A stretch of 34,612 nucleotides of DNA from CAYNJW01 sp964397665. Lineage in GTDB: Archaea > Nanobdellota > Nanobdellia > Pacearchaeales > GW2011-AR1. The stretch is from NCBI GenBank assembly GCA_964397665.1, contig CAYNJW010000007.1:1-34612 (forward strand). Direction: 5' to 3'. Positions 25,849 to 33,317 of the stretch are shown here, in pieces. The translations under genes and the position numbers were made by a program. A model generated the notes under the pieces. That model had not been told where the DNA came from. It made no database searches and saw nothing but the letters and a program-made list of their open reading frames with translations. The number at the start of each line of letters is the position of its first letter. Positions within the stretch are counted from its first letter, which is position 1.

Positions 25849-26691
25849 ATGGTGATGGACGAAAACGAATTTCTTAGAAAACTTGAGATAGAATTAAAGA
25901 TTGCAAAGAATTCCCCATTTACAAGACGAAATTATATCTCTTCAAATGAGAAATTTTTAAAATCTTTAGAAAAATCTTTAGATGAAATTGATGAAGATGA
26001 CATTAAAGAATATATCTCAGAAAATCTTGCAGAAAATTCGGCATCTTCAATAATTGTTTTTCTATCTGCTTTAAAGTATTCTTTTTCTACAATCTTAAAA
26101 AAAGATATTACTGCAGGAATTAAGAGGCCAAAAAAGGAAAAGAGGTTGCCAACAGTATTAACAAAAGATGAAGTTAGATTATTATTGGACAATTTAACAA
26201 ATAAGAAGTCTTACCTCATGGTTTCACTAATTTATGCCTGTGGTCTTCGGGTATCTGAATTAACGAATTTAAAGTTGGTAGATCTTGTTTTCGAAGAGCG
26301 AATTGGGCATGTAAGACAAGCAAAAGGGAAGAAAGATAGGATTTTTAATATCCCTACGTTTTTAACAGAGGAATTAATAAAATTAAAAGAGTTTCAAGAA
26401 AATGAGGGCCAAATTTTTCTCTTTTCAAATCCTTCTACCGGAAAAAAGATGACAACAAGAAATATTCAAAAAATTGTAGCAAAGGCAGTGAAAAGGGCAG
26501 GAATAAAGAAAGAAGTTCACCCACACACCCTAAGACACTCTTTTGCAACACATTTATTAGAGAATAATGTAGATATTAGAAAGATTCAAGAATTATTAGG
26601 TCATGCAGATTTATCAACAACACAGATTTATACACATATTTCAAATGAAGAATTGAAAAAAGTCAAAAGCCCGCTAGATAGTATGATGTAG
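25849..26691 (+). CDS. xerA: Tyrosine recombinase XerA
   Basis: 280 aa, normal for archaeal XerA, which resolves chromosome dimers at dif. It has an N-terminal SAM-like core-binding domain (about 5-90) and a catalytic domain with all family residues: R134 in ACGLRVSE, the lysine in GKKDR (161-162), H226-x-x-R229 in HTLRH, H252 in GHADL, and nucleophile Y261 in TQIYTH. I chose ATG 25849 (MVMDEN), with a TATA box 26 bases upstream; ATG 25855 is a close alternative. I found no convincing dif site in the window, as expected because dif normally lies far from the origin. An integrase of a mobile element is less likely because no other element genes are near. Confidence 0.88.
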   Translation: MVMDENEFLRKLEIELKIAKNSPFTRRNYISSNEKFLKSLEKSLDEIDEDDIKEYISENLAENSASSIIVFLSALKYSFSTILKKDITAGIKRPKKEKRLPTVLTKDEVRLLLDNLTNKKSYLMVSLIYACGLRVSELTNLKLVDLVFEERIGHVRQAKGKKDRIFNIPTFLTEELIKLKEFQENEGQIFLFSNPSTGKKMTTRNIQKIVAKAVKRAGIKKEVHPHTLRHSFATHLLENNVDIRKIQELLGHADLSTTQIYTHISNEELKKVKSPLDSMM

Positions 26692-26730
26692 CACATATAT
26701 TCTTTTAAATCTTTTTTGTTTTTAAAAAAT

Positions 26731-27174
26731 ATGAATTTAAGTTATAGGAAAAAAAAGCTTCAAAAAAAAAGCTTATTGAAAACTCATTTAAGAATCATTC
26801 CTTCTTTAGATGGGCTGGGAAGGAATATTTCAATTTGTACTAGTGCATATCATTATGGGCTCATACCACTTTCAACATTAAACAGCAAAAACCATTGTGG
26901 ACAAGCATGTGATTATTTTAAGAAATTTTATTTCGAAAAACCCTTTTTTGAAGAAGAAACTTTGTCTAAATTACTAAAAAAAGAAGAAAGAAAGAGAAGA
27001 AAGAAAATTATTTCAATTAGGCCTATTAGAGATGAAGAAGACAAACCCTTTTTTTGGGTTTTAGATAGGGGTAAGTATATTTATTTTGCAAAACCAAAAA
27101 AGATAAACGAAATTGAAAGAATCTCTGAGGATCATTTTAAATTGTATATAAATACCTTGGAGTCAATACATTAA
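26731..27174 (+). CDS. Unknown Lys-rich protein with conserved-looking cysteines
   Basis: 147 aa. It has a basic N-terminus (YRKKKLQKKSLLKTHLR), then a central part with three cysteines (ICTSAYHYG, then HCGQACDYF, about 45-75) that could bind metal. A highly charged helix (KKEERKRRKK) follows, then an alpha/beta C-terminus. I do not recognise it. ATG 26731 is preferred over an upstream TTG because TTTTAAAT lies 25 bases before it. It lies between xerA and the orphan recombinase gene, in the same direction but with its own promoter. Confidence 0.6.
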   Translation: MNLSYRKKKLQKKSLLKTHLRIIPSLDGLGRNISICTSAYHYGLIPLSTLNSKNHCGQACDYFKKFYFEKPFFEEETLSKLLKKEERKRRKKIISIRPIRDEEDKPFFWVLDRGKYIYFAKPKKINEIERISEDHFKLYINTLESIH

Positions 27175-27204
27175 GTTTAAATCCCTAAGTGACTTCTATT
27201 TTAT

Positions 27205-27720
27205 ATGGTTTGCAATAAATGTGGTTATATAGATAATAAAGAAGTGAAAAAATTTAATATAACACTATGTACTGTTTGTAATGCTTTTTCACCTGACGAT
27301 GAAGAGGATTTTAAAAGTTATGTTGGCGAAAAATTAGATTGGAAAGATTTAGAAACTTTTAGAAAATATAATCAAGTTCCCGGAGACAAACAAAAAAAAG
27401 GCATGATAAAAAAAGCAAAAGAAGGAAAGATTGTTACAAGACCTCCATTAGGATATTCTCTTATCGATGGAGAACTTGTTCCAAACGAGTTTTCTTCAAA
27501 AGTTCATTCAATCTTTAAAGTATTTTTGGATAAAAATTTTTCTTTAAACTCTATGTCTAAATATCATAATCTTTCATCAAATGGTTTAAAGAAAATTTTA
27601 AAAAATAGGACCTATCTTGGAGAAGTAAAATTTGCAAATCAACTATTCAAGGGACACCATAAACCCATAATCTCCCAAGAGTTGTTTTATGCAGTCCAGA
27701 GAAAGTTAATGAAAGAGTAG
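27205..27720 (+). CDS. Zinc ribbon fused to an orphan serine-recombinase DNA-binding domain
   Basis: 171 aa. N-terminal C3-x-x-C6 and C22-x-x-C25 form a zinc ribbon. Residues about 60-170 match the Recombinase domain (PF07508 type) of large serine recombinases: GKIVTRPPLGYSL, a VHSIFKVFLDKNFSL helix, ILKNRTYLGEVKF and HKPIISQELFYAVQRKL. The catalytic resolvase domain with its serine is absent and no remnant lies upstream; instead TTTAAAT sits 26 bases before ATG 27205, so the protein looks complete. In known large serine recombinases the zinc ribbon follows the Recombinase domain; here it precedes it. It is probably a domesticated DNA-binding protein. It is not expected to recombine DNA alone. 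Confidence 0.7.
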   Translation: MVCNKCGYIDNKEVKKFNITLCTVCNAFSPDDEEDFKSYVGEKLDWKDLETFRKYNQVPGDKQKKGMIKKAKEGKIVTRPPLGYSLIDGELVPNEFSSKVHSIFKVFLDKNFSLNSMSKYHNLSSNGLKKILKNRTYLGEVKFANQLFKGHHKPIISQELFYAVQRKLMKE

Positions 27721-27757
27721 TTTATCTTTTTGTTTTCTTCTTTGACGAATAATTTTT

Positions 27758-28084
27758 CTAAAAATTAAACTCCCTTCCATGTATTTCAATAGCCTTTTCA
27801 ATAGAATTATGAGCTCCATAAGCGCCTGTTTCAACTAACTTAGAATGTTTTTCTTCTTCAACAAGAATCCCCCCAGTAGTTTGTCCATCCTCAGTACAAA
27901 AACAACCATACTTATTAAAATAAATTGAGCTACATTGATAAGGGGCTTCACAACCTTCAACGAGACCTCTGAGACATACATGTTCTTCAGATCCAGAATG
28001 TTTATGTTGTTTTTTATGGAATAAAATTGTTCCAAAACCACAATTACCAGATTCATAATCGCTTAGTTTTTCTTTAATTCCCAT
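27758..28084 (-). CDS. Unknown Cys/His-rich small protein
   Basis: 108 aa. Seven cysteines (around 15, 37, 45, 51, 61 and 63, among others) and several histidines (KKQHKHSG) suggest metal binding or disulfides. There is no signal peptide. I do not recognise it. A TTTATATAG box on the minus strand is centred 26 bases before the ATG, so it has its own promoter although it lies downstream of the S9 operon in the same direction. Confidence 0.6.
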   Translation of the reverse strand: MGIKEKLSDYESGNCGFGTILFHKKQHKHSGSEEHVCLRGLVEGCEAPYQCSSIYFNKYGCFCTEDGQTTGGILVEEEKHSKLVETGAYGAHNSIEKAIEIHGREFNF

Positions 28085-28149
28085 AAATAATTACACCAAA
28101 CAAACTATATAAATCTTTCTATGTGTAATACCTCTAAAGTAACAACAGA

Positions 28150-28560
28150 TTATCTCTTAGAACTTTGTCTCTTAGATCTAGCTTTAGAATCTCCAGGTTT
28201 ATAAGCTTCTTTTCGCCTAGTGTCTGCAACAAGTAAATTTCTATCATATGCTAGGAATGCTTGTTTAAGCTCTTCCTTTTTAGAGTATAAAACTATTGCT
28301 CTTGCAATTGCCAATCTTGAAGCTTCAATTCTTGATGCAATTCCTCCACCAGTAACCCTCACAAAAATATCAAAATCAATTTTACCCAAAACCTCTTCAG
28401 CGATTACTAACGGTTCTTTTAATTCTAAAATTTGTAACATTGGAAAAAATTCCATTGGCTTTCTATTTATTGTGACTTTTCCTGTCCCTTCTTTAATATG
28501 TGCCTTTGCGACTGCAGTTTTTCGTTTACCTGTAGCAATTGTGGCTTTTTCAATTTTCAT
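28150..28560 (-). CDS. rps9: 30S ribosomal protein S9
   Basis: 136 aa, full length. The N-terminal TGKRKTAVAKAHIKEGTGKVTIN and the C-terminal basic tail ending RSKRQSSKR are typical; the terminal Lys/Arg of S9 reaches the P-site tRNA. Its ATG overlaps the L13 stop (TAATG). It is the last gene of the L18e-L13-S9 set; the rpoN and rpoK genes that often follow it in archaea are absent here. Confidence 0.96.
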   Translation of the reverse strand: MKIEKATIATGKRKTAVAKAHIKEGTGKVTINRKPMEFFPMLQILELKEPLVIAEEVLGKIDFDIFVRVTGGGIASRIEASRLAIARAIVLYSKKEELKQAFLAYDRNLLVADTRRKEAYKPGDSKARSKRQSSKR

Positions 28561-28967
28561 TATCTTAATAATTCTACAACTCTTGAAAGTTTAACAAACT
28601 TTGCAGGAATTCTATGTTCCAATTTAATTAAATTTTTTGACTCTTCTTCTGTTAATGAATTTCCAATTTCACATCTAAGTCTTTTGAAAGCTTCTCTTCC
28701 CTTTGTTTTCATTCTAGGCAACATTCCTCTAATTTTTCTTTTTAAAAGTCTATCAGCAAGCTTGGAAATCTTTGGACCCTTTTGAGACGCACCACCTTTA
28801 CCCCTTACTTCCTTAATTTTTCCAACAACATCTCTTTCACTTCCAGAGATTAGAACTTTTTCAGAATTAATAATTACAACTTCATTACCTTGTAAAAGTT
28901 TTTTCGCAGCAAAACTACCTAATCTTCCAAGAATATTATTTTCACCATCTAAATATATCTTACTCAT
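28560..28967 (-). CDS. rpl13: 50S ribosomal protein L13
   Basis: 135 aa. It has LDGENNILGRLGSFAAKKLLQGN at the start, VVIINSEKVLISG, and the GPKISKLADRLLKRKIRGMLPRMK segment characteristic of archaeal/eukaryotic L13. It overlaps L18e by 4 bases and S9 by 1, so the three are translationally coupled. Confidence 0.95.
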   Translation of the reverse strand: MSKIYLDGENNILGRLGSFAAKKLLQGNEVVIINSEKVLISGSERDVVGKIKEVRGKGGASQKGPKISKLADRLLKRKIRGMLPRMKTKGREAFKRLRCEIGNSLTEEESKNLIKLEHRIPAKFVKLSRVVELLR

Positions 28968-29335
28968 TTGATTATCCTCAAGTCTTTTAATTCAGGGTTC
29001 TTTTTAACTTCTTCCACTAAGTGAGTAAATTCAACCTTTGCAAGTTTCATTTTTTCAAGCGCAGATTCAGAAGCATTCCATGAAACAATTTTAAACTTTT
29101 TAGTTAAAGTTCCAGCAGATAATATTTTACCAGCTACAAAGATTTTTTCTCCTTCTTTTGTTTCCTTATCCAAATCAGAAAGATTGAAAACTTTTTGTTT
29201 TTTTACAGGCATTGCCAATAATTTTGCAACCGTTGGATTTTTCTTTTTTAAAATAAGAAGAGTATTCACTAAAATAGGATTTGTCTTCTGCATGATTCTT
29301 TTTTCTATTTTTGTTTTACTTATTTCTTTTTCCAT
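28964..29335 (-). CDS. rpl18e: 50S ribosomal protein L18e
   Basis: 123 aa. It follows the archaeal L18e pattern: helices (NPILVNTLLILKKK), VNLSDLD-like VFNLSDLDKETKEG, then VAGKILSAGTLTKKFKIVSWNASESALEKM. It is the first protein gene after tRNA-Leu and has a leader of about 70-175 bases with a possible hairpin rather than a TATA box 25 bases upstream. Confidence 0.93.
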   Translation of the reverse strand: MEKEISKTKIEKRIMQKTNPILVNTLLILKKKNPTVAKLLAMPVKKQKVFNLSDLDKETKEGEKIFVAGKILSAGTLTKKFKIVSWNASESALEKMKLAKVEFTHLVEEVKKNPELKDLRIIK

Positions 29336-29510
29336 GTTTTATAAATTGTAAGAAATCTTTTGATTTCCTACTATCGCGTTAGCTCGCAGGTAGTCTCCTA
29401 AGAGGCATATTATTTGAGGTGATTTTCTGTTTTTAAACCTTTCTAGAGCGTAATTTTTTTATTTAAATTGTTTCGACGCCAACGCTTTGAGAATTACTTT
29501 TTGAATAAAA
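29336..29510 (-). promoter_or_regulatory. Leader of the L18e-L13-S9 operon with possible hairpin
   Basis: On the minus strand a GGTTTAAAAAC box (about 29429-29439) could start a leader of about 70 bases. It contains ATCACCTC (29423-29416), the same bases as the expected 3' end of 16S rRNA, and a CTAC...GTAG stem with inner GCG/CGC pairs (29393-29368). No strong ribosome-binding site precedes the L18e ATG. A regulatory role is speculative. Confidence 0.35.
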
Positions 29511-29593
29511 TGGGGAAGGGAGGACTCGAACCCCCGTAGGTTTAAACCATCACGGCCTTAACGTGACCCGTTTGACCACTCCGGCACTTCCCC
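29511..29593 (-). tRNA. tRNA-Leu, anticodon read as AAG
   Basis: Acceptor GGGGAAG/CTTCCCC with discriminator A, D-stem CCG/CGG with GG in the loop, and anticodon stem TCACG/CGTGA. The T-arm GGGGG/CCTCC (one G-U) surrounds TTCGAGT. The variable arm has GGTTT/AAACC, making this a type II tRNA. With a 5-base-pair stem the loop is TTAAGGC, so U33 precedes AAG (29559-29557). G37 fits a leucine CUN tRNA. A34 is unusual in archaea. It lies in the ribosomal operon between rpoD and L18e; no intron. Confidence 0.88.
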
Positions 29594-29708
29594 TTGTGAA
29601 GTATTAGATTGAACTTTTTAGAGTACTTTCCAGCAATTCTTTGAATAAGATAAAATAAAAAATAAAGATTATAAAACTATCGGAGAATTTCTTTAACTAA
29701 CAATAAGA
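29594..29708. promoter_or_regulatory. Spacer between rpoD and tRNA-Leu
   Basis: 115 bases. On the minus strand TCTAAAAAG (about 29616-29624) is about 27 bases before the tRNA and TTTTATAAT lies near 29670, so tRNA-Leu may have its own promoter. Nothing else is evident. Confidence 0.35.
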
Positions 29709-30413
29709 TTATTTAACTGCTTTGGATAATTCATCAAGATTTTTTGTTAAAGCCTTTATGGCTTCTTTGAAAATTTCTTCTGAAGACATCTGTTTCCAAG
29801 TTTCAATAGCTATAACTAATTCATCTGTAGGAGTTATTGTAATTCCTTCAAATTCTTTAAAATCTTCTTGATCTAAATCATCAATCCAAGAATTTTTTAC
29901 AGTTAGTTTATCTTTAAATTCAAAAGTTTTCGGATAAAGTTCTGCCAATTCTGAATGTTTTTCTCCTTCTTTTGAAATTTTAATTTCACTTAAAATTTTA
30001 TAATAAAGTAATCCTGGAAGATATTTTGCATGTGTTCTTCCAATTCCTTGTGTTGCTCTTGCAACAATTTCTAATTTTTGATCTTTTTCCAAAAGTGCGA
30101 TTAACATTTTCGGATAAATAACTAAATCACCCATTTCACCTGCAAGAACTTCTGTGCTACTGTCCTTTCCTTTAATCTTCAATTTTAATTCTAATACCTG
30201 TCCTTCTTTTAATTTTTGATTTTCAAGAGGTACAAGACCTAATCTGTGTGCAATTGTTTCATCATAGAGTGCAGAGTCATTTTTATAAATATCTACTTCA
30301 TCTATAGCTAATGTTTTTATGCTGCTCACACTTCTTCGAATAGCATTTGCTAAAGTGGTATTTGTTTTAGTTTTAAAAACCATTTTAGTTTCTGTTTTTT
30401 CGAGTAGTTCCAT
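29709..30413 (-). CDS. rpoD: DNA-directed RNA polymerase subunit D
   Basis: 234 aa, the archaeal counterpart of bacterial alpha/eukaryotic Rpb3, which nucleates polymerase assembly with RpoL. The TTLANAIRRSVSSIKTLAIDEVDI dimerisation region and AHRLGLVPL are clear. The protein contains no cysteines, so it lacks the Fe-S ferredoxin-like domain carried by some archaeal RpoD proteins. It follows S11 in the S13-S4-S11-RpoD order usual for archaea. Confidence 0.96.
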   Translation of the reverse strand: MELLEKTETKMVFKTKTNTTLANAIRRSVSSIKTLAIDEVDIYKNDSALYDETIAHRLGLVPLENQKLKEGQVLELKLKIKGKDSSTEVLAGEMGDLVIYPKMLIALLEKDQKLEIVARATQGIGRTHAKYLPGLLYYKILSEIKISKEGEKHSELAELYPKTFEFKDKLTVKNSWIDDLDQEDFKEFEGITITPTDELVIAIETWKQMSSEEIFKEAIKALTKNLDELSKAVK

Positions 30414-30447
30414 GATTTTATTTCGAGAATTAAGTTTAAAAATTTAA

Positions 30448-30834
30448 TTAAACTCTTCTTCCTCTTCTTCCTCCTTTTTTCTTTGGTCCACCACGCGGAA
30501 CCTTTGTAATATCTGAAATGCTAATTATTTTTAAACCTTCTTTTTGCAATGTTTTAGATAATGCATGTGCTCCAGGTCCTGGTCCTGTTCCACCTGTTTG
30601 TCCTTTGATTCGAATATATAGTGAAGTAATATTATAATCTTTAATCATTTCTTTAATCCTTTTACCAATAAACATTGCAATAGTTGGATTTGCTTTAAGT
30701 CTGTTATGTTTTGTAACTTGTCCTCCAGAAACTCTTCCAATAGTGTTCCCTGCTAAGTCAGTAACTTGAACAATTGTATTATTAAAACTACCATATACTG
30801 AAACAATCCCAACCTTTTCATCATTTTTTGCCAT
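30448..30834 (-). CDS. rps11: 30S ribosomal protein S11
   Basis: 128 aa. It has GIVSVYGSFNNTIVQVTDLAGNTI near the start, GTGPGPGAHALSKTL and the basic GGPKKKGGRRGRRV tail, all diagnostic. Its start overlaps the S4 stop as TAATG. Confidence 0.97.
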   Translation of the reverse strand: MAKNDEKVGIVSVYGSFNNTIVQVTDLAGNTIGRVSGGQVTKHNRLKANPTIAMFIGKRIKEMIKDYNITSLYIRIKGQTGGTGPGPGAHALSKTLQKEGLKIISISDITKVPRGGPKKKGGRRGRRV

Positions 30835-31343
30835 TATTCTTTTTCTTCCCCTTCTTTAATTATCTCTTCTTTAACTACCTTTTTAGGTTTTGCCTTTTTC
30901 AAAGTAATCTTTTTTTCTAAATCTGTTGTAACAAAGAAAGATGGTTTGTTAACTATTCCACCATCTACTAAAATTCTTTTATGTACAATTATTTGTCTCG
31001 CTCCCAAAGAAGTAGTTGCAAGATTTAATTTTTTAACAAATGTTTGTAATCTTCTTTCTAGCCAATCTTCAGTTGTTAATCCTAGAACATCAGTTATTTC
31101 TTTAACTTTGAAACCCATTTTATTTAACTTCTTAAAAAACTCTTTTTTTTCTTCATCACTTTTTGGAATTAAACTTTTAGCCCTTCTTCTAATTTTGGAG
31201 ATTTGAGCTTCAGCTTTCCAAATCTCTTTTTTATTTTTTAATCCATATGTTTTTACAAGTACATTTTCCTCATCAATTCTTTCCCTATTGAATAGTTGTT
31301 TCGGACGACTATACTTTTTTTGTTTTCTTTTTATATCTCCCAT
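30834..31343 (-). CDS. rps4: 30S ribosomal protein S4
   Basis: 169 aa. It has the archaeal S4 N-terminus (RKQKKYSRPKQLFNRERIDEEN), the S4 RNA-binding domain (ERRLQTFVKKLNLATTSLGARQIIVHKRILVDG) and a Lys/Glu-rich C-terminal tail (KPKKVVKEEIIKEGEEKE). The lack of Cys in the N-terminus means no zinc-binding S4 variant. Confidence 0.96.
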   Translation of the reverse strand: MGDIKRKQKKYSRPKQLFNRERIDEENVLVKTYGLKNKKEIWKAEAQISKIRRRAKSLIPKSDEEKKEFFKKLNKMGFKVKEITDVLGLTTEDWLERRLQTFVKKLNLATTSLGARQIIVHKRILVDGGIVNKPSFFVTTDLEKKITLKKAKPKKVVKEEIIKEGEEKE

Positions 31344-31354
31344 TATTTGTTACC

Positions 31355-31831
31355 TTATTTTTTCTTTCTAACAGTTGCACCGCTCTTTGCCCGGTTTTTT
31401 CTGAAATTTGATTTAGTTCTTTGACCTCGTAAAGGAAGTTTTAGACCGTGTCTTATTCCCTTATATGATTTTACTTTTCTCATTTTTTTAATATCAAATT
31501 CTTTCTGTAAATCAAGATCAACACCTGAAAGATGTTTGTCTTCTCCAGAATCAACATCTTTTTGTCTATTCTTCATAAAATTTGGTATTGTAGGATTTTT
31601 AACAAATTCAGTAATTCTTTCTATTTCTTCAGGAGTTAAATCTTGAATAAATTTATTTTTTTCAATTTTCAATTTAATACACATAGCATTACAAAAGGCC
31701 CATGAAATTCCTTTCACTCTTGTAAGTCCTGCGTAGACAGTTTTATCCCCTCGTAAATCTTTTGCCAGAATTCTAATTATCTTAACATCTTCTTCTTTAA
31801 TCAATCTTTTATCTTTTCTTTGTTCGCTCAT
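31355..31831 (-). CDS. rps13: 30S ribosomal protein S13
   Basis: 158 aa. VRILAKDLRGDKTVYAGLTRVKGI-type N-terminus (here IIRILAKDLRG), central helices, and the C-terminal RHGLKLPLRGQRTKSNFRKN tail that contacts rRNA and tRNA. It overlaps the DUF655 stop by 4 bases (ATGA). Confidence 0.96.
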   Translation of the reverse strand: MSEQRKDKRLIKEEDVKIIRILAKDLRGDKTVYAGLTRVKGISWAFCNAMCIKLKIEKNKFIQDLTPEEIERITEFVKNPTIPNFMKNRQKDVDSGEDKHLSGVDLDLQKEFDIKKMRKVKSYKGIRHGLKLPLRGQRTKSNFRKNRAKSGATVRKKK

Positions 31832-32412
31832 TTTATAAATAAATTATTCCTTTGCATTTCTGTTAATTCTTCAAAGATTCTCTTTGAAATTGCCATCTTT
31901 GGATCAGGCAGATTATGAACTCTTGATTTTATATCTTCAAAAGATTCAAATTCTTTTTCGTCTTTTGCATCTAAAATGGCATTCGTGTGCTTTTTACCAA
32001 ATCCCGGCAGTAATTCAAACTGATGAAGTCGAGTATTTATAGCTTGTGCTTTGTTAAAAAAATCCACATATTCTTCTTCTCTTTCTTCAACAATTTTCTC
32101 TAAAAATTCTTCTAAAAGATCTTTTGCACTTTCAGTTAATTTTTCCCTTAATAATCTTCCTTGGATGAATTGTACTTTATCTCTTTTTCCCTCACCAATA
32201 TAAAGCTCTTCTTTAACTTCAATTGTTTCACCTTTCCTCGGAACAAGTTGTAAAAGTGTTAGATTTTTTATTCCAATTGCTTGAATAATTGGAAACCTTT
32301 TATTTTCTAATGGATAACCATAAGGGAGATAATCTAATACAAAAGCTTTCTCCTCTTTCTTACTGCCCAATTGAGAATTTACTATTTTTGTGTTTTCTAC
32401 AATTTCTTCCAT
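31828..32412 (-). CDS. DUF655 RNA/DNA-binding protein
   Basis: 194 aa. The N-terminal OB-like part (EEKAFVLDYLPYGYP, IQAIGIKNLTLLQLVPRKG) and the C-terminal helix-hairpin-helix (FELLPGFGKKHTNAILDAK) are the two hallmarks of archaeal DUF655. Its place between RpoF and S13 fits the widely conserved archaeal order rpl21e-rpoF-DUF655. It is expected to bind nucleic acid in rRNA processing or translation; the exact role is unestablished. Confidence 0.9.
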   Translation of the reverse strand: MEEIVENTKIVNSQLGSKKEEKAFVLDYLPYGYPLENKRFPIIQAIGIKNLTLLQLVPRKGETIEVKEELYIGEGKRDKVQFIQGRLLREKLTESAKDLLEEFLEKIVEEREEEYVDFFNKAQAINTRLHQFELLPGFGKKHTNAILDAKDEKEFESFEDIKSRVHNLPDPKMAISKRIFEELTEMQRNNLFIK

Positions 32413-32417
32413 TTTTT

Positions 32418-32717
32418 TTAATAATTTTTAGTAACATTTAATATTTTTTCAACCTCTTCTTGATTCAACGAAACTCCTGACAAAACTTTATTAAGTTCTG
32501 TTGCATCCTTTGGAAGAAAATTAACAATATTAACAATTCTCTCTTCTTTTAATTGGATCAAGTCTAAGGCAATAATTTCTTCTTTCAATTTCAAAGCATC
32601 TTCTAATTTCATTCCATTAAATGTTTTGATAAATCTTTTCATTTCTTGAGCTTTTTCTGAATCACCAATTAAATTATTAACTTCTGCCAATGTAAGTGGT
32701 TTTTTATCTAAAATCAT
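32418..32717 (-). CDS. rpoF: RNA polymerase subunit F (Rpb4 homologue)
   Basis: 99 aa, helical. LTLAEVNNLIGD and the C-terminal VNIVNFLPKDATELNKVLSG segment (HRDC-like, as in Rpb4) are diagnostic. It forms the RNA polymerase stalk with RpoE. It overlaps L21e by 4 bases and sits directly before DUF655. Confidence 0.9.
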   Translation of the reverse strand: MILDKKPLTLAEVNNLIGDSEKAQEMKRFIKTFNGMKLEDALKLKEEIIALDLIQLKEERIVNIVNFLPKDATELNKVLSGVSLNQEEVEKILNVTKNY

Positions 32718-32965
32718 TTTATTGCCCTCAAATGTATTGGGTGAACAATATACATTTTTACTTTATTTCCATCTTTTAACTTAACAATTTTGTAAGTTCC
32801 TCTAGAACCTATAATTTTTCCAGTTTTTCCAACAATTCTCAAAGGGAATGCGGCTCTTACACCAAGTTCTTTAACAATTGCAACAGTGTCACCATCAGAG
32901 TATTTTTTAAAGTATTTACTAAGTGGAATCTTTCCCTTTGTTCTAATTTTTTTCCCTTTTGTCAT
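32714..32965 (-). CDS. rpl21e: 50S ribosomal protein L21e
   Basis: 83 aa. The SH3-like core shows PLSKYFKKYSDGDTVAI, GKTGKIIGSRGTYKIVKL and a closing YIVHPIHLRAIK. It is somewhat shorter than most archaeal L21e proteins. It abuts the HPF-like gene with no spacer and overlaps rpoF. Confidence 0.95.
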   Translation of the reverse strand: MTKGKKIRTKGKIPLSKYFKKYSDGDTVAIVKELGVRAAFPLRIVGKTGKIIGSRGTYKIVKLKDGNKVKMYIVHPIHLRAIK

Positions 32966-33280
32966 TTAATGTTTCCTAATTTTATGTTCTATTTCTTGAA
33001 GCATTTTTTTCATTACTTCTTCAACTAAAGGAATTATTTCTCTTCCTTCAGCATTCGAAAGCACTTGAAGATTCTTAAAAAGGACATGGCCTTTTATCTC
33101 AAAATGTTTTCCATTTATTTTAGAATGGCTTTTCATTTCAAGTTTTATCTCGTCATATTCAACGAAATTTTGTATCTTTTTAGAGTACTTTTCGGTTATC
33201 TCTTTGGCAACAATTAACTCATCAGAATCGATGTCGAATTTTTCGAATACGATTTTTCTGCTAAGCTCATTAGCCACCAT
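32966..33280 (-). CDS. HPF/RaiA-like ribosome-associated protein (tentative)
   Basis: 104 aa. It shows a helix-strand-strand-strand-helix order: EITEKYSKKIQNFVEYDEI, IKLEMKSHSK, HFEIKGHVLFKNLQVLSNAEG, then an amphipathic helix LVEEVMKKMLQEIEHKIRKH. That order and the final helix resemble hibernation-promoting factor/YfiA. I call it by layout; there are no diagnostic residues. GTTTTTAAA lies 25 bases before the ATG, making this the first gene of the operon that continues through L21e, RpoF and the S13-S4-S11-RpoD genes, which fits a ribosome role. Another alpha/beta RNA-binding protein remains possible. Confidence 0.5.
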   Translation of the reverse strand: MVANELSRKIVFEKFDIDSDELIVAKEITEKYSKKIQNFVEYDEIKLEMKSHSKINGKHFEIKGHVLFKNLQVLSNAEGREIIPLVEEVMKKMLQEIEHKIRKH

Positions 33281-33301
33281 AGTAAACAGACAAAAAATTC
33301 A

Positions 33302-33309
33302 TTTAAAAA
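33302..33309 (-). promoter_or_regulatory. TATA box of the HPF-like/L21e/RpoF/ribosomal operon
   Basis: Read on the minus strand as GTTTTTAAA, centred about 25 bases before ATG 33280. Confidence 0.6.
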
Positions 33310-33317
33310 CCTTGCCC

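Noticed and set aside
28220..28785. Plus-strand frames antisense to S9 and L13
   Set aside because: These overlap two unmistakable ribosomal protein genes completely.
29511..29593. Reading the leucine tRNA anticodon as UAA
   Set aside because: That needs an anticodon stem of GTCAC with CCGTG, which does not pair. The AAG reading keeps five perfect pairs.
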